A stretch of DNA of 64,000 bases from Alphaproteobacteria bacterium (GCA_024413465.1 JAKSVU010000003.1:1-64000), one strand, 5' to 3'. Positions 28,967-37,196 are shown, counted from the stretch's first letter. The notes: a model not told the origin generated them from the sequence alone. Numbers and translations are program-made.

Positions 28967-30151
28967 ATGAATTTCGTTTTCATATCACCGCATTTCCCAT
29001 CTCACTATGTGAATTTTGCGGATCGTTTGCATAATATGGGTGTGAACGTTTTTGGGATTGCTGATTGCCCATACGAGGAATTAGCTCCACAATTAAAAAA
29101 TTCATTAACTGAATATTATCGTGTCAACAGCTTGGAAAATTATGATGAAGTAATGCGTGCTGTTGCTTTCTTTATTCATAAATATGGTCGTATTGACGTT
29201 TTGGAATCATTCAACGAATATTGGTTGGAACAAGATGCAAAACTCAGAACAGATTTCAATATTCCAGGAACAAAATATCCAGAAGTTTTGGAATCGAAAC
29301 GTAAATATTTAATGAAAAGCCATTTCAAAAAAGCTGGTGTTCCTGCTGCCCGTTGTCATTGTGTTACAACGCGTGAAGAAGGTGCAAAGTTTGTTGCAGA
29401 AGTTGGATACCCAGTTTTCGTTAAACCAGATATTGGTGTTGGTGCATATGCTTCTTACAAGATTAATAATGAAGAAGAATTTAATGCATTCTATGACAAT
29501 TATCCATCAGTTCCATATGTTATGGAAGAATTCGTTAATGGTTTAATCGTCACATTTGATGGTGTTACAAACGCTGAAAACGAACCAATTTTCATGACAA
29601 GCCACATCTTCCCACAAAACGTTGCAGAAACAGTCAACCAAGGGGATGAATTGTTCTATTATTCCGTCAAGAAAATTGATCCAAAATTGGAAAAAGCTGG
29701 TAGAGCCGTTGTTGCTGCCTTTAATACAACAGCTCGTTTCTATCACTTTGAATTCTTCAAATTATATGAAGATAAAAAAGGTTTAGGTAAAAAAGGCGAT
29801 TACGTCGCTTTGGAAGTCAATATGCGTCCACCAGGTGGTTGCATGCCTGAATTGATGAACTATGAACATGATACGGACGTATACCAATTGTATGCAGACA
29901 TGATTGTCCATAACAAGTTATATCAACCAACAGAAAAGAAGTATGTCGGTATCTACGTTTCTCGCAAAAACTGCTTTAATTACGCTCATTCTCACGAAGA
30001 AATTTGTGAAAAGTATGGTTATAATTTGATGACAGACGTTGACGTTGATGCAATCTTTTCTGCAGTTATGGGCGATCACATGTATTTAATGCGTGCTGAT
30101 ACAGCTGAACAAGCTGAAGAAATCAGAAACTTTGTTTTGGAAAAATGCTAA
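28967..30151 (+). CDS. ATP-grasp ligase-like protein
   Basis: 394 residues with an ATP-grasp fold. The N-terminal Rossmann-like part (FVFISPHFPSHYVNFADRL) is followed by the ATP-binding lysine strand YPVFVKPDIGVGAYASYKI (about 147-165), the hinge VMEEFVNGLIVTFDG, and the metal-binding strand ALEVNMRPPGGCMPELM (about 281-297). It resembles carboxylate-amine ligases of the CarB/biotin-carboxylase type, but the substrate is unknown. The esterase gene begins 1 bp after its stop. A TTGACA box lies at 28844 and a ~100-nt leader precedes the gene. Confidence 0.85.
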   Translation: MNFVFISPHFPSHYVNFADRLHNMGVNVFGIADCPYEELAPQLKNSLTEYYRVNSLENYDEVMRAVAFFIHKYGRIDVLESFNEYWLEQDAKLRTDFNIPGTKYPEVLESKRKYLMKSHFKKAGVPAARCHCVTTREEGAKFVAEVGYPVFVKPDIGVGAYASYKINNEEEFNAFYDNYPSVPYVMEEFVNGLIVTFDGVTNAENEPIFMTSHIFPQNVAETVNQGDELFYYSVKKIDPKLEKAGRAVVAAFNTTARFYHFEFFKLYEDKKGLGKKGDYVALEVNMRPPGGCMPELMNYEHDTDVYQLYADMIVHNKLYQPTEKKYVGIYVSRKNCFNYAHSHEEICEKYGYNLMTDVDVDAIFSAVMGDHMYLMRADTAEQAEEIRNFVLEKC

Positions 30152-30152
30152 G

Positions 30153-30902
30153 ATGAAAGTAGAATATTACAAAGAATATAGTCCTTCATTGGGCCGTGAT
30201 ATGAAATTGAAGGTTTTCGGTCATGCTGGTAAACCTGCAATTGTTTTCCCTTCACAATGTGGAAGATTCTATGAATATGAAGATTTCGGAATGATCAATG
30301 CAGCATCTGAATTCATCGAACAAGGATTGATTCAGTTTTTCTGTGTTGATGGTTTGGATTGGGAAACGTTCGTTAATGGCGGATGGCCTGGTGATCGTTT
30401 ATGGCGTCATGAACAGTACTTTAATTACGTTTGTGAAGAAGTTGTTCCATGGGCAATAGATATGAATGCTTATGGCAGTCATTATCGTGCTGGTGGATGC
30501 TTGGCAACAGGTTGTTCAATGGGTGCTTTGCATGCAGCAAACTTCTTTTTCCGTCGTCCAGACATCTTTGATGCTTGCTTGGCTCAAAGTGGTTTGTATA
30601 GCTGTCGTTCATTCTTTAATCGCGATTGTCGTGAAGATGGTATTTATTTCAATTCTCCAATCGAATATTTGCCGGGAATGAATGATCCACATACTTTGGA
30701 TTTATATCGCCGTTCACAAATTGTGATTTCAATCGGTCAAGGTGCTTGGGAACATGAATGCTTGCATGATACCCGTGTATTAGATGGTATTTTGCGTCGT
30801 AAAGGCATTCCAGCTTGGGTTGATTATTGGGGCCATGACGTTCCACATGATTGGCCAGCATGGCGTGTTCAATTGCCATACTTCTTAGGGCACATGTTGT
30901 AA
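30153..30902 (+). CDS. alpha/beta-hydrolase (esterase family)
   Basis: 250 residues. The nucleophile elbow is GCSMGALHA (about residues 123-131), with a late His in YWGHDVPHDW that could complete a Ser-Asp-His triad. The fold resembles the putative esterase family (esterase D/antigen 85 type). No signal peptide, so cytosolic. The ATG at 30153 is chosen because it abuts the ATP-grasp stop codon; the longer frame starting at 30093 would run deep into that gene. The pair looks translationally coupled. tRNA-Arg follows only 10 bp after the stop. Confidence 0.82.
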   Translation: MKVEYYKEYSPSLGRDMKLKVFGHAGKPAIVFPSQCGRFYEYEDFGMINAASEFIEQGLIQFFCVDGLDWETFVNGGWPGDRLWRHEQYFNYVCEEVVPWAIDMNAYGSHYRAGGCLATGCSMGALHAANFFFRRPDIFDACLAQSGLYSCRSFFNRDCREDGIYFNSPIEYLPGMNDPHTLDLYRRSQIVISIGQGAWEHECLHDTRVLDGILRRKGIPAWVDYWGHDVPHDWPAWRVQLPYFLGHML

Positions 30903-30912
30903 AAAGTTTGGC

Positions 30913-30989
30913 GTCCTCGTAGCTCAACCGGATAGAGCGTCAGTTTCCTAAACTGAAGGCTGTGAGTTCGATTCTCGCCGGGGACACCA
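30913..30989 (+). tRNA. tRNA-Arg (anticodon CCU)
   Basis: A complete cloverleaf. Acceptor GTCCTCG pairs with CGGGGAC, the D-arm is AGCTCAACCGGATAGAGC, the anticodon stem-loop CAGTTTCCTAAACTG contains CCT, the T-arm is GTGAGTTCGATTCTC, and CCA is encoded at the 3' end. It lies 10 bp behind the esterase stop with no obvious own promoter, so it may be cotranscribed. Confidence 0.95.
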
Positions 30990-30992
30990 TGA

Positions 30993-31024
30993 ATAAAAAA
31001 TAGGGGATTTTTCCCCTGTTTTTT
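30993..31024 (+). terminator. terminator after tRNA-Arg
   Basis: AGGGGA and TCCCCT form a stem around a short T loop, flanked by an A-run and followed by GTTTTTT. It directly follows the tRNA CCA end. Confidence 0.85.
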
Positions 31025-31143
31025 ATTTCATAGATGGCAGTTGGTAAATCGAACTCACAGCCAAGGGAAGTAACAAGAGTTCGGTGAGGGACTTTGTCCC
31101 GAACGACACCCAAAGGGTGACAAGCTCGCCGGGGACACCATAA

Positions 31144-31176
31144 ATAAAAAATAGGGGATTTTTCCCCTGTTTTTTA
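31144..31176 (+). terminator. second copy of the tRNA terminator
   Basis: This is the same AGGGGA/TCCCCT hairpin with T-tail, repeated as part of the tandem duplication. The next 215 bases to the iscX-like gene hold only AT-rich sequence with possible promoter boxes (TTGACA at 31399). Confidence 0.8.
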
Positions 31177-31478
31177 TTTATAGACGGTAGTTTGTAAATC
31201 GAACTCACAGCCTAGTAAAGTAACATGAGTTCGGTGAGGGACAAAGTCCCGAACGACACCCAAAAACTGTAAGATAAGAAGTCTCAAAGTCGTTAAATTT
31301 TTCGAAAAATTTGTTTACTTGTCATTGTTATTTTCCTTGAAGTTTTTAAGGTAAAGATTCTAGTTTGAAAATTGGTTTTCCAAAATTTGCGAAAAAAATT
31401 GACAAAAAAAATACTTGATTAAAATTTTTTAATCGGTTAACATACTCTTAACATAAACAAGTTGAAGGATTATGTGAA

Positions 31479-31715
31479 ATGAGCTTAAATTGGTCAGATT
31501 ATTTTGGAATTGCAGAAAAGTTGTTTGAACTGTATCCAGACGAAGATTTGAGCGTGATTAGCTACGCAGATTTGACAAAAAAAGTCTCAGAATTACCGGA
31601 TTTTGATGATAAATCAACACCAAGTGAAGCAGTACTTGATGCTGTTTTGTCTTGTTGGACAGAATTAATGTATGGTCCAGAAACAGATGAAACCCCTTCA
31701 ACACAGATAGATTAA
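31479..31715 (+). CDS. IscX-like iron-sulfur assembly accessory protein
   Basis: 78 residues, acidic. The pattern LNWSDYFGIAEKLFELYPDED, then SYADLTKKVSELPDFDD and SEAVLDAVLSCWTE matches the IscX (YfhJ) family, in which W, D-x-IA-x-x-L, DL and FDD-P are conserved. IscX modulates IscS-dependent Fe-S cluster assembly. No other isc genes are nearby, so the assignment rests on sequence alone. It precedes the RNase J-like gene by 12 bp and is probably cotranscribed. Confidence 0.72.
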   Translation: MSLNWSDYFGIAEKLFELYPDEDLSVISYADLTKKVSELPDFDDKSTPSEAVLDAVLSCWTELMYGPETDETPSTQID

Positions 31716-31727
31716 GGATAAAAAAAT

Positions 31728-33338
31728 ATGGCTGATGGTGTAACAAGATGGGAATCTGCAGGTGGAAACAATACGAAGAGTATTGGTGGAAACGGGTATG
31801 AATTTTCCTATACTGACAAAGAAGGCAAAACTCAATATTTGCAAGTTGATTATGGTTCAATGTTTGCTGATACTGAAAAAACAGGATTAGAGGCTTACAT
31901 CCCAGAAATTCCAAAGTCAAACGATATTTTGATTACTCATGGACACATGGATCACGTGGGAGGAATCGCACATTTAATCAATTTGCGTCGTGGTAAAACA
32001 AAAGAACCATTGACCTTGCACTGCACAAAATATTCCGAAATGATGATTCGTAATAATTTGGCTTCATCTCGTATTCCAGTTGAGGAATTTCCTCAATTTC
32101 ACACAATCGAACCTGGAAAACCATTTGAAGTAAATGGGTTTAAAGTAGAGCCTTTTGCTGTTTCTCACTCTATTCCAGAAGCTTCAGGTTTCGTTGTTGA
32201 ATCTCCAGATGGTATTCGTTGCATGACAATGGGCGATTTCAAAACAGCTCCTGTTCCACTTGGAAATGGTTGGGATGATAAAGCTGTTGCTGAAATTGCT
32301 AAAAAGGGAATCGATTTTATGTTTGTCGATTCAACTTCTGCATCTTCTCCAGGTTATTCAAAGAGTGAAAACATAGTTCAAGGTGGCTTAAAAGAAGTTT
32401 TAAAACAAAGCGAAGGTGGGATGATTGTTTCTGCAATGATTTCTAGCTCTGCTCATCGTTTGCATACGATTGCAACTTCAGTTGCTAAGTATGCAAAAGA
32501 AACAGGAACAAATCCAAGAACAGTTATCATTGATGGTACGGCATTAATCAATGCTCGTCGCGCTTTGAATAAATGTGGCTACGCTTTAGAAGATATGGTC
32601 AAAGAACAAACAGGTGTGGATGTTAAGATTGTTGCTGCAGGAACAAAAGCTGCTCAACAAGTTCCTCCAGATGAAAGATTTTACGTTTGCACTGGAACAC
32701 AAGGTGAAGAAGCTTCTTTTGTAAAAGTAGCTGAAGGTCGTAATAAAAACATTTCTTTAGATGTTGGTTGTCCAGTTCATGTGTTCAATTTACAATCCTG
32801 TATTCCAGGAAATGAGGAACAATATAAAGAATTAGAAGAAAAATTCAAAGCTAAAGGCTGTACGACTTTCTTCCCAGATAGATATAAACCAAATGCAATT
32901 ACAGTTCATGCAAGTGGTCACTCTGGTGCTGGCGACGTTGCTCATGCTTGTAAGATTGTTCATGATAATTCACCACGCCCAACGAAAGTTATTCCAATTC
33001 ATGGTGCTACAGAACAACGCAATAAGGTAATGGAAATTGCTCATGATGCAGGAATGAATACGTTCTTAGTTCGTAACTTCTCTTCTGTTGCAATTGATTC
33101 TGAAGGTCGTGCTACTTTCGAAAAACCAGCGAAAGAAGAAACTTGGATTACGGTTACGGATTTGAATCATGATTTCCGCAAACCAAAATACGAATATGCT
33201 CGTATTGGTATGAATATTGATGAACGTAAAGTTCGTCAAATCGGACCTATTTATTATAAAAAACCTCCTTTCAAAAAGAACAATATGCTCGATGCAGCAG
33301 CTGCAAAGAAAATTTTGGAAGCACAAGGTAGAGTTTAA
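31728..33338 (+). CDS. metallo-beta-lactamase-fold hydrolase, RNase J-like
   Basis: 536 residues. The MBL zinc motif THGHMDHVGG is at about residues 71-80, the second metal region VEPFAVSHSIPEASGF at about 145, and the late His motifs VHASGHSGAGD and VIPIHGATEQR near 390-425. The beta-CASP-type arrangement resembles ribonuclease J, an RNA 5'-3' exo/endonuclease. The C-terminal third is atypical and lacks an obvious RNase J tail domain, so a different RNA or phosphodiester substrate is possible. A terminator follows the gene. Confidence 0.78.
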   Translation: MADGVTRWESAGGNNTKSIGGNGYEFSYTDKEGKTQYLQVDYGSMFADTEKTGLEAYIPEIPKSNDILITHGHMDHVGGIAHLINLRRGKTKEPLTLHCTKYSEMMIRNNLASSRIPVEEFPQFHTIEPGKPFEVNGFKVEPFAVSHSIPEASGFVVESPDGIRCMTMGDFKTAPVPLGNGWDDKAVAEIAKKGIDFMFVDSTSASSPGYSKSENIVQGGLKEVLKQSEGGMIVSAMISSSAHRLHTIATSVAKYAKETGTNPRTVIIDGTALINARRALNKCGYALEDMVKEQTGVDVKIVAAGTKAAQQVPPDERFYVCTGTQGEEASFVKVAEGRNKNISLDVGCPVHVFNLQSCIPGNEEQYKELEEKFKAKGCTTFFPDRYKPNAITVHASGHSGAGDVAHACKIVHDNSPRPTKVIPIHGATEQRNKVMEIAHDAGMNTFLVRNFSSVAIDSEGRATFEKPAKEETWITVTDLNHDFRKPKYEYARIGMNIDERKVRQIGPIYYKKPPFKKNNMLDAAAAKKILEAQGRV

Positions 33339-33339
33339 T

Positions 33340-33366
33340 AAAAAAGGGCTGAATAAGCCCTTTTTT
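33340..33366 (+). terminator. terminator of the RNase J-like operon
   Basis: AAAAGGGCT-GAATA-AGCCCTTTTTT is a compact GC stem with a T-tail immediately after the stop codon. Confidence 0.88.
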
Positions 33367-33396
33367 AAATTTATTTTAAGACTTATTTTATAAAAT

Positions 33397-33429
33397 ATCC
33401 CCTAGTTTCTTTTTAACAAAATAGGGGAT
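33397..33429 (+). promoter_or_regulatory. 5' hairpin that buries the ribosome-binding site of the next gene
   Basis: ATCCCCTA (33397-33404) pairs with TAGGGGAT (33422-33429), and flanking A and T runs extend the stem. The only purine-rich ribosome-binding candidate for the outer-membrane gene, AGGGGA, is inside the 3' arm, 8 bases before its ATG. The shape also resembles a terminator, but its T-run leads straight into the start codon. It may control translation or stabilise the mRNA. Confidence 0.6.
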
Positions 33430-33436
33430 TTTTTTT

Positions 33437-34240
33437 ATGAAAAAAACATTATTATCAACGGTTGCTTTTGCTTGTTTAGCTGTTTTGTCATCAAATGCGA
33501 TGGCTGGATCAAAAACGTATTCAACAGAACCTAATTATGCAACTTACAAAAAATCATCTGTTTCATCCGTTGAAAAAAAAGATATAGATAATAACTATTA
33601 TTTTGCCGTTCGTGGTTTAGTTGGTAAAACACCACATAATTTACGTTCTCATGACGAAGGTAAATGGGAAAAAGTAAAAGATGATGGTCGTAGTTTTGAT
33701 GATTTTGTCACAACAGGTGGCGAAGCTGCAATGGGTACCTATTTGACGGATGGTGTTCGTGTGGAAGTGGCTTATGCATACAAAGAAAATACTTCTGGAA
33801 ATCACAGTTCTTCCACGGAAATGGAAGATGGTGCTTTAGTTAAAACACATCTTGATCAAGATTTAAAACAACACTTGGCAATGGTTAATGGTTATTACGA
33901 TTTCAATCTAGGTCGTTTTAAACCATACGTTATGGCTGGTATTGGTTATTCAAAAACAAAATATCTTATTAAAGACAAATCAACTGAAGATGGTGTTTCC
34001 GTTCCTGATTTAAAAACTCATATGAGCCATTCTCATTTGGCTTGGTCAGTTGGAGCTGGTTTTGGATTTGATTTAACAGAACACTTCACCTTTGAAGCTG
34101 GATATCGTTTTACAGATGCTGGACAAATCAAAGGTTATCCAAAGTTTTCGGAAGGGTTGGCTGAGGATGAAGATTCAACATTGTTAAAATATAAAACACG
34201 CACTCATGAAGTTTTAGCAGGTATTCGTTATAGCTTCTAA
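33437..34240 (+). CDS. outer-membrane beta-barrel protein
   Basis: 267 residues with a signal peptide (LLSTVAFACLAVLSSNAMAG). The mature part alternates polar and aromatic residues in strands such as YYFAVRGLVGKT, GVRVEVAYAYKE, FKPYVMAGIGYSKTKY and AWSVGAGFGFDLTEHFTFEAGYRF, and it ends in the C-terminal barrel signature RYSF. This is the OmpA/Omp25-like 8-strand porin-like family (outer membrane protein beta-barrel). Likely a surface protein; function unknown. A hairpin occludes its ribosome-binding site, and a terminator follows. Confidence 0.85.
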   Translation: MKKTLLSTVAFACLAVLSSNAMAGSKTYSTEPNYATYKKSSVSSVEKKDIDNNYYFAVRGLVGKTPHNLRSHDEGKWEKVKDDGRSFDDFVTTGGEAAMGTYLTDGVRVEVAYAYKENTSGNHSSSTEMEDGALVKTHLDQDLKQHLAMVNGYYDFNLGRFKPYVMAGIGYSKTKYLIKDKSTEDGVSVPDLKTHMSHSHLAWSVGAGFGFDLTEHFTFEAGYRFTDAGQIKGYPKFSEGLAEDEDSTLLKYKTRTHEVLAGIRYSF

Positions 34241-34256
34241 TCTTAAAGTTAAAAAT

Positions 34257-34291
34257 AAAAAAGGCGGAACAACATAGTCCGCCTTTTTTTT
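34257..34291 (+). terminator. terminator after the outer-membrane barrel gene
   Basis: AAGGCGGA and TCCGCCTT form an 8-bp stem around ACAACATAG, followed by a run of T. Confidence 0.9.
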
Positions 34292-34319
34292 GTTAGAAAG
34301 GAATATAGATGTTGAAAAC

Positions 34320-34348
34320 TTGACAAAAAAATATTTTTTGACTAAAAT
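34320..34348 (+). promoter_or_regulatory. sigma-70-type promoter of the zincin-like gene
   Basis: TTGACA (34320-34325) and TAAAAT (34343-34348) are 17 bases apart and end 33 bp before the ATG at 34382. A related TTGACA box lies before the iscX-like gene at 31399. Confidence 0.65.
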
Positions 34349-34381
34349 TGTCTAAATTTTTTAAAATAGGAACAAGATATT

Positions 34382-35380
34382 ATGTCTGAATTACAACAAG
34401 TTTTTGCTCAACCCCAAAAAATTGAAGACGTTTCTGCTGAAAAACCGTTGATTGATATTGATTTGTCAATGTGTGCTAATCCTAGCCAAAAAACAAGAAT
34501 GACACGCATAATTAATACAATTGCTCAGTATTCTCCTATTGGTCGTGAATTATTGGAACAAGCTCAAAAAGACGGCTATAAAATGGGGATGGTCAGCGCT
34601 TGCGGATGGTCCGGTCAAGTGATGAAAGATTCAAAAATTTTGTTATTAAATGCAGTAGAGTCTGATGATTATCTTGTTGAAGTAATGGGACATGAATGTC
34701 GTCATATTCAACAATATGCTCGAGACGTTCCATTTGAAACACGCGCTTTTACCATTAAAGATGGAATTCGTTTACATCGTGCAAAAGAAGCTGATTGCGA
34801 AGCTACAGGAACGGCAGTTGCGTATCAAGTTATGGTAAATGGGGGAATTTCGAAACCATTTGAAGAAATGAAAAAAGAACGCCCAGCTATTGCTGGTGGT
34901 TTTGAAGCTGCTTGTACTGATAAAACAAATCCAGAAGTTTCTCATGCGATGTTGCAGGGGGCTTTTAATGGTTGGTATAAAGAACCTATGTTACAAGAAA
35001 TGTATGAAAAAGGATACGTTTTAGACGGTTTGTGTAATTCAATTTATGATGGGGCGATGCCTTTTGATCAAGTGTTCCAGAAAAAAATGACCTCTGCTCA
35101 AATTGTCAATATGGTTTGTAAGGACAATAAAGGTGGATGTTATTGGGCTGAAAATGAAGCTGTTCTGAATGAACCTGAAAAATGTTTGATAAATGATTCT
35201 TCGATGTATCGTATCAATCAAGTTTTGAGTGGTGTTGAAAAATTATCTGGTGGTAAAAAACAAAATATGGAACATATGGATATGCCACGTCGTGAAACTT
35301 GGGGCAAGGAACAAGAAGCTGAAAAAGGTAAAGCTATTCCTGCAAAAGCTATTTTAGCTAAAAAAATGCATTCAAGATAA
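34382..35380 (+). CDS. putative zinc metallopeptidase-like protein
   Basis: 332 residues, no signal peptide. The centre has EVMGHECRHIQQYARD (about residues 100-115), where HECRH fits the zincin HExxH pattern, followed by a downstream acidic stretch (RAKEADCEATGTA) that could supply the third ligand. It resembles alphaproteobacterial DUF6782-like putative metallopeptidases, an assignment I cannot confirm. Substrate unknown. It is monocistronic: a promoter lies upstream and a terminator follows. Confidence 0.6.
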   Translation: MSELQQVFAQPQKIEDVSAEKPLIDIDLSMCANPSQKTRMTRIINTIAQYSPIGRELLEQAQKDGYKMGMVSACGWSGQVMKDSKILLLNAVESDDYLVEVMGHECRHIQQYARDVPFETRAFTIKDGIRLHRAKEADCEATGTAVAYQVMVNGGISKPFEEMKKERPAIAGGFEAACTDKTNPEVSHAMLQGAFNGWYKEPMLQEMYEKGYVLDGLCNSIYDGAMPFDQVFQKKMTSAQIVNMVCKDNKGGCYWAENEAVLNEPEKCLINDSSMYRINQVLSGVEKLSGGKKQNMEHMDMPRRETWGKEQEAEKGKAIPAKAILAKKMHSR

Positions 35381-35397
35381 AGAAATTTTTTAAGAAA

Positions 35398-35428
35398 GTG
35401 GGGGGCTGAAAGCTCCCCTTTTTTTTGT
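35398..35428 (+). terminator. terminator after the zincin-like gene
   Basis: GGGGGGCT-GAA-AGCTCCCC, an 8-bp stem with one G-T pair, followed by eight T. Confidence 0.88.
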
Positions 35429-35521
35429 TTGCTTACTTGAAAAAAAAGAAAAAAGAGCTTACATATATACCGTCTTCTGACGCTGAAGATTCGTTCTGAT
35501 GATTAAGAGAAAGGAATTATT

Positions 35522-35764
35522 ATGGAAAATCGTATTGCCATAGTTGGCATAGTTGTCAAAAATCAAAATTCTGTTGAAAAATTAAACGCTATTTTACATG
35601 ATTACGGCGATTACGTTATTGGACGTATGGGAATCCCTTACAAAAAAGCCGGATTGAATTTAATCAGTGTAGCATTAGATGCTCCACAAGACGTGATTAG
35701 TGCTTTATCTGGAAAATTAGGAATGCTCGATGGCGTTTCTGCAAAGACAGTTTATAACGATTAA
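35522..35764 (+). CDS. TM1266-type iron-only hydrogenase system regulator
   Basis: 80 residues with an ACT-like fold: MENRIAIVGIVVKNQNSVEKLNAILHD in pieces, then YVIGRMGIPYKKAGLNLISVAL and SGKLGMLDGVSAKTVY. This matches the small putative regulator found beside [FeFe]-hydrogenase maturation genes (TM1266 family). It lies 12 bp upstream of hydG and is clearly cotranscribed. Its ligand and mode of action are unknown. Confidence 0.85.
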   Translation: MENRIAIVGIVVKNQNSVEKLNAILHDYGDYVIGRMGIPYKKAGLNLISVALDAPQDVISALSGKLGMLDGVSAKTVYND

Positions 35765-35776
35765 GAGGATTGTAAT

Positions 35777-37189
35777 ATGACTTATGACGTTAAATCTTTA
35801 AAAGCTGAGGAATTTATTTCTCATGAAGAAATTCTTGAAACACTAAAGTATGCTCAAGAAAATAAGACAAATGCAGAATTAATTGATCAAATTATTGAAA
35901 AAGCAAAATTATGGCATGGATTGACACACCGAGAAGCTTCAGTTCTTTTGGCTTGTGAATTGCCAGATCGTAATGAACAAATTTTTAAATTAGCAGAACA
36001 ATTGAAAAAAGATTTTTACGGAAATCGTATCGTTTTGTTTGCTCCGTTATATTTATCAAACTATTGCGTGAATGGTTGTGTATATTGCCCTTATCACGTC
36101 AAAAATAAACATATTCCTCGTAAAAAATTGACACAGGAACAAATTAAAGCTGAAGTCATTGCTTTACAGGATATGGGACATAAACGCTTAGCTTTGGAAG
36201 CTGGTGAAGATCCTGTAAATAATCCAATTGAATATATTTTGGAAAGTATTCATACTATTTATTCCATTAAACATAAAAATGGAGCTATTCGTCGCGTAAA
36301 CGTAAATATCGCTGCAACTACTGTTGAAAATTATAAAAAATTACATGAAGCCGGTATTGGTACTTATATTTTATTCCAAGAAACTTATAACAAGGAATCT
36401 TATGAACGTTTACACCCAACAGGACCAAAACACAATTATGCTTACCATACGGAAGCTATGGATCGTGCAATGGAAGGTGGTATTGATGACGTTGGTTTAG
36501 GTGTTTTGTACGGGTTGGAAAATTATGCGTATGAATTTGCAGGTTTGTTGATGCATGCAGAACATTTGGAAGCTGTTCATGGAGTAGGACCTCATACAAT
36601 TTCTGTTCCTCGCATTTGTCCAGCAGATGATATTGATCCAGCTTCATTTAAAGATGCTTTACCAGACGATATTTTTGCAAAAATTATCGCTTGTATTCGT
36701 GTTTCAACACCATATACGGGAATGATTATTTCTACGCGTGAATCTCAGCGTATGCGTGAACGAGCTTTACATTTGGGTATTTCCCAAATTTCAGGTGCTT
36801 CATCTACTTCAGTTGGTGGTTACGTTGTTCGTGAAACTGAAACAGCTCAATTCGATCGTGCTGATACGCGTACTTTGGATGAAGTAATTAAGTGGTTGAT
36901 TGATATGAACTATATTCCATCATTCTGTACAGCATGTTATCGTGCCGGCAGAACAGGTGATCGTTTTATGGATTTGTGTAAATCAAAACAAATTTTAAAT
37001 TGTTGTCATCCAAATGCATTGATGACTTTAAAAGAATATTTGGAAGATTATGCTTCTCCAGAAACAAAACAAGCCGGATATGAATTGATCAAACGCGAAC
37101 TAAATAATATCTTGAATGCTAAAGTTCGTGAAGTTTGTGAAGACCATTTGGAACATATCGCAAAAGGTGAACGCGATTTCAGGTTCTAA
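35777..37189 (+). CDS. hydG: [FeFe]-hydrogenase H-cluster radical SAM maturase HydG
   Basis: HydG cleaves tyrosine to supply CO and cyanide for the H-cluster. The radical SAM motif CVNGCVYC (C-x3-C-x2-C) is at about residues 97-104. The C-terminal extension has CTACYRAGRTGDRFMDLC, giving the extra Fe-S-binding cysteines that distinguish HydG from the related tyrosine lyase ThiH. Length 470 is typical. HydE, HydF and the hydrogenase itself are not in the window. The presence implies anaerobic hydrogen metabolism. Confidence 0.93.
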   Translation: MTYDVKSLKAEEFISHEEILETLKYAQENKTNAELIDQIIEKAKLWHGLTHREASVLLACELPDRNEQIFKLAEQLKKDFYGNRIVLFAPLYLSNYCVNGCVYCPYHVKNKHIPRKKLTQEQIKAEVIALQDMGHKRLALEAGEDPVNNPIEYILESIHTIYSIKHKNGAIRRVNVNIAATTVENYKKLHEAGIGTYILFQETYNKESYERLHPTGPKHNYAYHTEAMDRAMEGGIDDVGLGVLYGLENYAYEFAGLLMHAEHLEAVHGVGPHTISVPRICPADDIDPASFKDALPDDIFAKIIACIRVSTPYTGMIISTRESQRMRERALHLGISQISGASSTSVGGYVVRETETAQFDRADTRTLDEVIKWLIDMNYIPSFCTACYRAGRTGDRFMDLCKSKQILNCCHPNALMTLKEYLEDYASPETKQAGYELIKRELNNILNAKVREVCEDHLEHIAKGERDFRF

Positions 37190-37196
37190 AGTTTAA

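Larger units (their letters stand above)
30977..31264. repeat. tandem duplication that includes the tRNA 3' end
   Basis: Unit A (30977-31127) starts with the last 13 bases of tRNA-Arg including CCA. Unit B (31128-31264) repeats the same order: tRNA 3' end, terminator hairpin, the sequence AATCGAACTCACAGCC (the reverse complement of the tRNA T-arm), and a hairpin around GGGACTTTGTCCC with GTTCG/CGAAC flanks. In unit B that hairpin loop is inverted (AAA instead of TTT). The period is 151 bp. Confidence 0.85.

Noticed and set aside
30093-30152. longer N-terminus for the esterase
   Set aside because: It would overlap the ATP-grasp gene by about 60 bp in another frame; the ATG at 30153 directly after its stop gives the expected start.
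31023-31208. 61-codon ORF on the minus strand in the tRNA-flanking region
   Set aside because: It is built from the tandem duplication and terminator hairpins, without a plausible ribosome-binding site or promoter.
33391-33436. simple terminator before the outer-membrane gene
   Set aside because: A terminator already lies at 33340-33366, and this hairpin contains the ribosome-binding site and abuts the ATG, so a 5' regulatory role is likelier.
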